NCBI GenBank assembly: GCA_916610825.1 | Contig: OU744448.1 | Span: forward strand, 22,609,032-22,673,031 | DNA length: 64,000 bases | Direction: 5' to 3' | Source: Haliclystus octoradiatus | Taxonomy: Eukaryota; Cnidaria; Staurozoa; Stauromedusae; Haliclystidae | In this document: positions 57,442 through 64,000 of the stretch, piece after piece | Numbering within the stretch: position 1 is the stretch's first letter | How the letters are laid out: each line of letters starts with the position of its first letter | The notes under the pieces: generated by a model | The model's input: only the letters and a program-made list of their open reading frames with translations | Told to the model about the DNA's origin: nothing | The model's database searches: none | Position numbers and translations under genes: made by a program

Positions 57442-58949
57442 GGTTACTGGTCGATGTGGCAGAAATAGTCTGAGCTAAAGGCTGTGGGAAGGTTGTATGG
57501 ACAATGTTCAATTTCCGACATGCTGTCAACGATAAGTAAAACTTCTTAATATTGTTACAAATATATATTTTCTCTGAAGCTATTTTGCCTGACAGCTTCA
57601 AGTCTACTGTGACGTGACCAACTACGCGAAGGGGTGAACCTTCGATCCCGGATATAGTAGGCGTGGTGTCTACTTTTAAATCTTTGCGTGTTAAACCTAG
57701 CTGTGATAACAGTGATGCGCTCATGACTGAACCTTGAGCCCCAGTGTCTGGAATGACGTCACACGTGCCCAAATAGCTTGCAGTGCGTGAATTATACACG
57801 TCAATCTTGATAGTCGGATCTGTGTTTTGTTGACACGACGAGATGATTAGCGAACTTTGTGATAAAGATAGCGATTTCACAGAGTCGTGTTGTTCACCAG
57901 AAGTTTTGCTTGCTGTCTTTGAACGGCATACCTTTGCGAAATAGCCAATTTTTTGGCAGTTGTTGCATTCTTTTCCTTTAGCGGGACAGTCTTTGCCTGA
58001 GTAGTGCGGATATCCGCAATTTCCACACATTATTGCATTTACTTCGTCTTTGTTATACTGTTTTGTGGTCGGTGTTGATCCATTTGTAGCCGCTATTGTC
58101 GAGGCTGGATAACGCAGTGATTGACTACCTATCGGGCCCTTTTCTTCATTCCTATATATTGTCAGCGTTTCTTGTAAGGTATGAGTAGGGCTCCTTGCCA
58201 ATAGCTTTTGTCTTGTATCGTTGCTGTTAATACCGATAGTGATAAGGGTAGCGATCAAATCGTCGTGGGTCATATTTCTAAGGTCTGCGTTGGCTGCTTT
58301 TACGCACAGGCAGGTCTGTGTAGTAATCGTCAAATGTCTCATTGTCTTCTTGGTGTCTTTGAACGACTTTCAAGCGATCCAAGGCCACGTTCAGTTTGGC
58401 TTTCAAGAAATTGTTGATGGCTGTTATTATGGCTGCGAGGATGCTCGTGTTGTCTTCGGGAATGGCCATAGAGAAGGTCATTTCGTCAAGCATCGCCGGT
58501 GTGCAGAAACTTCGGAATACGGCGACTTGTTGTGTGTAGCCTTGCTCTTTCAAGTTAACCAATTGATAGTAGTTATCCCAACTTTTCAGCCACTGTTTGA
58601 ATTGATGATAGGTCGTATCGCTTTCCAACATCGGTGGTGGTTTTGCTGTGATTTTCGGCGCTACAGACGAGACATGGCGTTCGATCGTGCTTCTACCGAG
58701 ATTGGATAGAGGAGACTCTTGCGGCGTAATAATCTTTTCCATTAGTGCAGCAAATTGCGTTTGCTGCTGCTGTTGCTGTTCCATCATTATTTGCATTAAG
58801 TTTACCATGGGGTCGACTTGAATTGGAGCACTGCTTGCACCTGTACTAGAAACGTTTGAGTCCGTGTCGTTGCCATGAAGGCTCTCTTCAAGCTGTCTAC
58901 GCAACTCGGCGTTTTCGAGTTCCAAGTCCGCCTTTGTTGGTAGTGGCAT
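57374..58949 (-). pseudogene. Gypsy 3 Gag and protease
   Basis: The start MPLPTKADLELENAELRRQL forms a coiled-coil-like helix, with a later Gln-rich run (EQQQQQQTQ). A frameshift at about 58,300 lies in the capsid. The zinc knuckles CGNCGYPHYSGKDC and CNNCQKIGYFAKVC are followed by the protease active site IPDTGAQGSVM. The frame ends after the Pol frame has begun. Confidence 0.9.
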
Positions 58950-59130
58950 ACTGTTTGTATAATAGACTGCTAAGCAGTTAGATAAGAGTAATAGTCAGTT
59001 ACTTTAACATAAAATTCAGTTCGTATAAAATCCACTGCGCCATGTGAGAAGTTCAACTCAAGACTGATTTATTCGTATTCAAACATTACATATCGTGCTG
59101 TGCTAAGCCTAGGTGTTACATATCATTACA

Positions 59131-60331
59131 CTGTGGAATTTCGCATGTTATGTAGGACATCATCCAATATAGGCACTGTGTAATGTTCTCGAAGAAGTGC
59201 TTTGTTCAGTGCATGAGGGTCTATGCATATTCTGAGTTTTCCTGACTTTTTAGGAGTAATTGCAATTTGGCTTACCCATGGTGTTGGTTCTTCAATGGGA
59301 GATATGACATCTAGTTTTACTAAGCGATCAAGTTTTTCTTTCAACTTTGGTGGAATAGATATCGGCACTCTACTGGATGGTGGATTGTCTGGTTTCACAT
59401 TTTGAGTACTCCAGTGTATGGTTCTATCTTTGATGCATACTTTTCTGGGATCATATTTATTGAAGCACCTGTGTCGATTTGGAAATATATTGGTTTTCCT
59501 TCCACCAGCATTCGGCATTTTAGCATCTTTTTTCGTCTCGGTGTGGAATTACTTATGGCGTTATACCATTCGTATGCAGAGCTACTTGAGCAATCTTCCT
59601 CACTACTAGTGTATTCTTCTTCTATTTGATTAACTGTTTTTGGCTGTCTTCTTCTACTGTAGCTTTGTCTTTTCTTGTATTGTGCAGGCTTTTGTGTTTT
59701 ACAGCAATTGGCAAAATGGTTTTTATTTCCACAGTTGTCACATACTTTTCCATATGCTGGAAAAAGGTCTCTTCCAAATTCATGCTGATAACCACAAAAC
59801 TTGCATGTCATCTGTGTTTTTGGTTTTGTTTGCTTATGGTCCAGGCTTATGGTAATCTGTAATCCTGTCTATTGTATCCGTTGCCATCAATGATCTAGTG
59901 TGAGCTGATGCACATTGCGGAGCACGGCATATGTCTATGCATTGTTTTATATCAAGTTTTCGTATTTTCAATAGATCTTCACGTGTTTCCTTTTTGTGAA
60001 TGCCGACAACTATCTGATCTCTTATTATGGAATCGATACATGCCTTACAGAATTGACATGTTTTGGCTAAACGATGTAGATCTGCTAAAAACTGCTCAAA
60101 TTCTTCATCTTCTCTCTGTTTTCTGTTATGGAATGTATATCTTTCCATGGTTTCATTTATTTGTCCTATCGCAAATTCATCAAACTTTGTGATGATTTCT
60201 TGTATTGTTCTATTTTCTTTTTGTGTTGTATAAGAAAAACTATTGCAAATAGTTAGTACATCATCAGCTAAACATTTTTCAATTACAGCTACCTGAAACC
60301 TGTTATCTTTGGAATCAATATTACTTAATAC
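59131..60331 (-). pseudogene. Gypsy 0: Gag, zinc knuckles, protease and RT start
   Basis: Gag is truncated at its start by the near-palindrome. It includes IIRDQIVVGIHKKETREDLL. After a frameshift at about 59,825 come CKFCGYQHEFGRDL and CDNCGNKNHFANCC zinc knuckles and the protease site QIDTGASINMI. After a second shift at about 59,500 comes the RT start IPPKLKEKLDRLVKLDVISP and ICIDPHALNKALLR. It is interrupted at 59,131 by Gypsy 3. Confidence 0.88.
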
Positions 60332-61165
60332 CAAGATATTATAATAGAACCAAGATAGTCTAACTCAGATTTGTGTTTTTGAGAGTTTTAAACAGGCCAT
60401 AATATTATCTTACATTTGTGAGAATCAACCAAATAAATTGTATTTAACATTCTCAAGCATTGAATAATTCAAATTTAAAAACGACGTCTTTGTCCGACAT
60501 CAATAACATCCTCAAAAGTCTATATTTGTTGACCCAATATCGATCAATTCCAAACATTTTGATCTGTTTTGCCACGGCAAAATCACTGAGAATTGGCCAC
60601 AAAAGCTATTTTAAAGATTATCTCGTTTCAATGCGAAAAAAATTCCGGGGCTCAGATTATCAAACATGCAAACTTTCTTTCTTGTGAAAAGTAAAACATT
60701 TTTTCGCGCGGTTCAGATGGAATCAAGAAACCCGGTTCTGTTTGATTTTTTGCCACGCGCGACATTTCAAACATATGTTTAATGTCAATGTTTAATAAAT
60801 GTTTTACTTTTCACAAGAAATTAAGTTTGTTTGTTTGATAATCTAAGCCCCGGAAATTTTTCCGCATCGAAACGAGATGATCTTAAAATAGCTTTTGAGG
60901 CCTATTCTCAGTGATTTTGCCGTGGCAAAACAGATCAAAATGTTTGGAATTGATCGATATTGGGTCAACAAATATAGACTTTTGAGGATATTATTGATGT
61001 CGGACAAAGACGTCGTTTTTAAATTTGAATTATTCAATGCTTGAGAATGTTAAATACAATTTATTTGGTTGATTTAGACAAAGGTAAGATAATATTATGG
61101 TCTGTTTAATACTCTTTAAAACCCAAATCTGAGTTAGACTATCTTGGTTCCATTATAATATCTTG
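60332..61165. mobile_element. 834-bp near-perfect palindromic (fold-back) element, 7-bp target duplication
   Basis: The left arm (60,332 to about 60,740) and right arm are reverse complements with few differences, from CAAGATATTATAAT to ATTATAATATCTTG. TTAATAC flanks both ends (60,325-60,331 and 61,166-61,172). There is a short unmatched centre near 60,700-60,800. It has no coding potential: identical 60-75-codon frames on opposite strands simply reflect the palindrome. Confidence 0.9.
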
Positions 61166-61231
61166 TTAATACATATTCTCTTTTCTAACTCCTGCCCACC
61201 GGGCCTCCTTCTCATGCAGTCTCACTCAACA

Positions 61232-61758
61232 GATTTAGAGGATACACTTGATCAACAGAACTGTTTACCACGATATTACTGTCAATATGTTGATGACACG
61301 TTTGCTGTTATGCCAAGTTATTCTGAAGCAGTAGAATTTTTATATGTTTTAAACAATAGTTCCTCTTTAAAATTTACTTTTGAGGTACAACAAGATGATA
61401 GATTACCATTCCTTGGCATTATGCTCAATAAAAACGGTTCTATTATAGAAACCTCTATACACAAAAAGCCGACTGATTGTGGACTATTGCTTCATTACGA
61501 AAGTCATGTTGATGAAAAATACAAACGAGGCCTTATTTTAACCATGTTAGATCGTGCACGACGGTTATCGTCCGATGAGAATATATTTAATTCAGAATAT
61601 TTAAATATTAAGGATGTATTTTTAAAATTGAAGTATCCCTAAGATTTATTAATTATTGTACTTCTAAATTTAATCGCCTTACGACTAAGAATGGAAATCC
61701 ACGAAAGAACAATACAATCAATATTATATTGCCGTATAAGGACCAGATATCCTGGAGT
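61232..61758 (+). pseudogene. Penelope-like RT, right half of the split copy
   Basis: Resumes with LEDTLDQQNCLPRYYCQYVDDTFAVM (catalytic YVDD), then RLPFLGIMLNKNGS and KKPTDCGLLLHYESHVDEKY. A linker with NTINIILPYKDQ follows before the copy is broken at about 61,755 by a poly-C MITE. No GIY-YIG domain follows. Confidence 0.88.
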
Positions 61759-61918
61759 AGTCCTGCCCCCCCCCCACAAGAAAATCGTTAATAACTGTAA
61801 CGCTTTTGTTTGATCAGTCTTGAAAACACCTGATCACAACTGATCAACTACTGATCAAAGTATTTATGATGATTTGGACAAAATTTGAAGAGGTGGGGGG
61901 GGGGGGCAGGACTACGCA
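61755..61918. mobile_element. Small MITE with poly-C/poly-G ends
   Basis: AGTAGTCCTGCCCCCCCCCC at the left and GGGGGGGGCAGGACTACG at the right form inverted ends about 160 bases apart. The interior repeats TGATCA several times. No target duplication is obvious. Confidence 0.65.
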
Positions 61919-62179
61919 GGTCTATGAATCGTTAATGTTAAAATACCGTTTTGACATTTGTGACGCTCATTATGATTATTCTGAAATTGACTTTTAGGTG
62001 CTTATGAGGTTAATTTTCGAGATCCTCTTCAACATTTCGGAAGTGAATTTCAAACAGTTAGATTGAGACATGTCTTGATAATAATAATAATAATAATAAT
62101 TATAAAGGTAAATATGTAATTTCCTTTTTTATTTATAAATTGATTAATAACATTTTCGATGTTAGCAGTTTAGGCTCTC

Positions 62180-62640
62180 TTAAAAAGAAAAGTCTTGATA
62201 AGGAGGCAATGAAGAGCAAAGTCTTATTTCAATGAGTAGATTATTCCACCGATTTGGTGCTGCACATGAGAACGATCGCTGTCCATACGATTTTAAATTT
62301 GCATTTTGCTATATTACAAGATTTTTACTGTCTAATCTAAGTGTCCTTGTTGGGATGTAAGGGAATACGAGCTCTTGGATATACCATATACAAAGGTGGC
62401 TGAACCATTTAATGCCGTGAAAGTTGTGATCAAGAGTTTAAATTCAAATCGCTCAGGAAGTGACCTCACCTCATTATAAAAAATGATCTCACACAGATTG
62501 CAACAGAAGCATTTTTCATCAATGTTGGGGTTAAATTTTATGCTTAACAACATGTCCAAAATTTTCTGAAATCGGAGCAGGCAAAATGCCTTATCTTCGC
62601 AATATAATTGATGGCTAGGCAAGAGCCTCTATCCCGTGTT
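62180..62640 (-). pseudogene. LINE RT C-terminal relic
   Basis: On the minus strand the frame passes through LLITTFTALNGSATFVYG and then YGQRSFSCAAPNRWNNLL. This is the conserved C-terminal end of CR1/L2-type LINE ORF2. It is broken by frameshifts. Confidence 0.6.
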
Positions 62641-63050
62641 CCGCTCCATGATACTGAGAATCGCTGTATGAAATGGAGTTCTGACGTAATGCACACAGGC
62701 TAACGGCGTTTGACTAATTGATGGCATTCCCAGTAGAAACGTGAAATCGAGGCTGTCTGTCAAGTTGTAGTTCAATCATGTGATTTAATTTGCGGGAGTA
62801 CCATCAGACGCAGCAGCCCTGCATCATTTAGCTCATAAAATGTGCCGAAAATTCCTTGCCGTCACTATGTATCAAATTACTAAAACGAGGCTATGTACGA
62901 AGATACGAAGATACATAAATCGACATAGAAAAAGGAGAAAAAAAAATATACACAGTAAGCAAAAATGTTATTTACTGTATTTAACCATTCCACTATCAGT
63001 ATAGGTCATACAATTACTTTATTTATCTTATTTAGAAAATACAACTAGGT
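62641..63050. other. Intergenic sequence
   Basis: No feature is supported here. Confidence 0.4.
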
Positions 63051-63054
63051 AATA

Positions 63055-64000
63055 TAGATTATACACAATAAACAATTTCATGCAAATGCCTAGGGATGTT
63101 CATGGCCGCAATTATTTTTGACAGAAATTGACTATTACGATTTGATGATAGGCCTACAGAAAAACAGCAGAAAAAGATATCCATTAGAAATGTTAAATCA
63201 AATCAAACTAAAGAACTAATACCTTAATTACTCTTCGACAGGAAATCAATGTAACTTCGTATAGACTACAGTTACTCATTCGTTCATGCTACTAATTTAA
63301 CCATGGAATGAAAATTGAACACAGGAGCTTCACCTAAAGGTTATGCCAAAATGTTGACTATATCCTACATCCATATACAATCAAATACAATCAAACTTGT
63401 TATAACAGCCTGTCCAGAGTGGTCACTCTTGCAATGTCTGGAAATAGTATTTTCCATTGAATCAAACATTGATGAGCTTGATTGCAGTTTTGGTGATTTA
63501 CTCTTTTTCTAGTTCTTGGTTCGTCTGAGCAGAAAATGAAACTTGTGTGACTAAAATAAATTGCTCCACTTTTAAAATTTGCAAAATTCCCCAATCATTA
63601 ACATTCCTTTCATTAATAGTCATCAACATATTTCTGTAACTTTAAATACAAATGAGTAAAACTGTAGCGTTCACAATATGTGTTTGGCAGCTCTTCATAT
63701 TATCTCTGCAAAAAACAGTTATGTTGACTATTAAGGATAGTTAATGGTTGGGGAATTTTACAAATTTTAAAAATGGAGCAAATTATTTTCTTCATACAAG
63801 TTTCATTTGTCTGCTAAGATGAACCAAGAACTAGAAAAAGAGTAAATCACTAAAACTGCAGCCAAGCTCATCAATCTTTGATTCAATCGAAAATACTATT
63901 TTAAGATATTGCAAGAGTGACCACTCTGGACAGGTGGATCATGAACATCCCTAGGCATTTGCCTGAAATTGTTTTCATTGTGTATAACTAATGTACATGC
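63055..64000. mobile_element. Second large fold-back element, cut by the window end
   Basis: Left blocks (63,060-63,110 with GCAAATGCCTAGGGATGTTC; 63,405-63,605 with CCTGTCCAGAGTGGTCAC) are mirrored on the right (63,735-63,938 and 63,942-64,000). The centre is near 63,670. The left arm has about 290 extra bases between the two blocks. The frames on each strand are products of the palindrome. Target duplications cannot be checked. Confidence 0.75.

Larger units (their letters stand above)
54430..59130 (-). mobile_element. Gypsy 3 LTR retrotransposon, nearly complete, 4.7 kb
   Basis: Identical-length 88-bp LTRs (54,430-54,517 and 59,043-59,130) begin TGTGAGAAGTTCAAC and end ATCATTACA, with about one difference. 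CTGTG flanks both ends exactly (54,425-54,429 and 59,131-59,135). The primer-binding site TGGCGCAGTGGAT directly follows the 5' LTR on the minus strand. Gag-protease and Pol overlap by about 70 bases in different frames. A premature stop at 57,241 and an integrase deletion indicate it is dead but young. Confidence 0.95.
33856..61231 (-). mobile_element. Gypsy 0: Gypsy retrotransposon exploded by three later insertions
   Basis: Short LTR-like direct repeats (33,874-33,932 and 61,173-61,231, sharing CTTTTCTAACTCCTGCCCA) bound it. GATTA / GATTT at 33,851 and 61,232 form an approximate 5-bp target duplication inside the Penelope relic. On the minus strand the coding order is Gag and protease (60,331-59,395), RT start (to 59,131), [Gypsy 3 insertion], rest of RT and part of RNase H (54,429-53,708), [18-kb fold-back element], rest of RNase H, integrase and tail (35,738-34,093). 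The near-palindrome at 60,332 cuts the start of Gag. Removing the insertions brings the frames back together at both joints. Confidence 0.75.

Noticed and set aside
60460-61037. Matching 64-75 residue frames MNNSNLKTTSLSDINN on both strands
   Set aside because: They mirror each other because the DNA is a palindrome. No coding evidence.

Overview
The window is repeat-dense, AT-rich nuclear DNA from an animal. Several genes have GT-AG introns, and the mobile elements are typical of animals: Gypsy LTR retrotransposons, Penelope-like elements with a GIY-YIG nuclease, LINEs, hAT-type elements and a KDZ (Kyakuja/Dileera/Zisupton) transposase. The mix suggests a marine invertebrate. I cannot name the species, and I see no bacterial operon, CRISPR array or rRNA gene. 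All exon boundaries were placed by eye from splice motifs and reading phase.

Layout. 1-4.3 kb: tRNA-derived SINE pieces, one orphan exon candidate and two long microsatellites. 4.37-4.95 kb (-): an intronless RCHY1/PIRH2-like CHY/RING ubiquitin ligase. 5.24-6.17 kb: a hAT-type MITE with an 8-bp target duplication. 6.18-18.89 kb: a giant element of 12.7 kb with inverted arms of about 2 kb and a 9-bp target duplication. It carries a gene of small symmetric phase-1 exons that leads to an Ulp1-type cysteine protease plus PHD finger, and a truncated Gypsy. 19.6-20.3 kb: an intronless PHD + FLYWCH gene. 21-23.2 kb: an unrecognised five-exon gene. 26.8-30.6 kb (-): a well-preserved multi-exon KDZ transposase. 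30.86-32.60 kb: a non-autonomous hAT element with an 8-bp target duplication.

33.5-61.8 kb is a Russian-doll nest. A Penelope relic is split by a Gypsy (called Gypsy 0, -). Gypsy 0 is in turn split by (a) an 18-kb fold-back element at 35,739-53,707, whose arms each hold a tandem array and a LINE copy; (b) a nearly intact Gypsy with an exact 5-bp target duplication (Gypsy 3, 54,430-59,130); and (c) an 834-bp near-palindrome (60,332-61,165). Inside the fold-back element lie Gypsy 1 (40,433-47,131), which itself contains Gypsy 2 (43,829-46,610, exact 5-bp target duplication), a Penelope RT + GIY-YIG copy, MITEs, and a family built from the palindrome GTTCATGAAC. The last 2 kb hold a poly-C MITE, a LINE relic and another large fold-back element cut by the window end.

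Taken together, this is mostly transposon biology: transposase, protease, PHD and FLYWCH accessory proteins and retroelement polyproteins. The RCHY1-like gene is the only one that looks like an ordinary host gene. The most unusual pieces are the giant 9-bp-TSD element with its micro-exon/Ulp1-PHD gene, the KDZ gene, and the 18-kb nested fold-back element.
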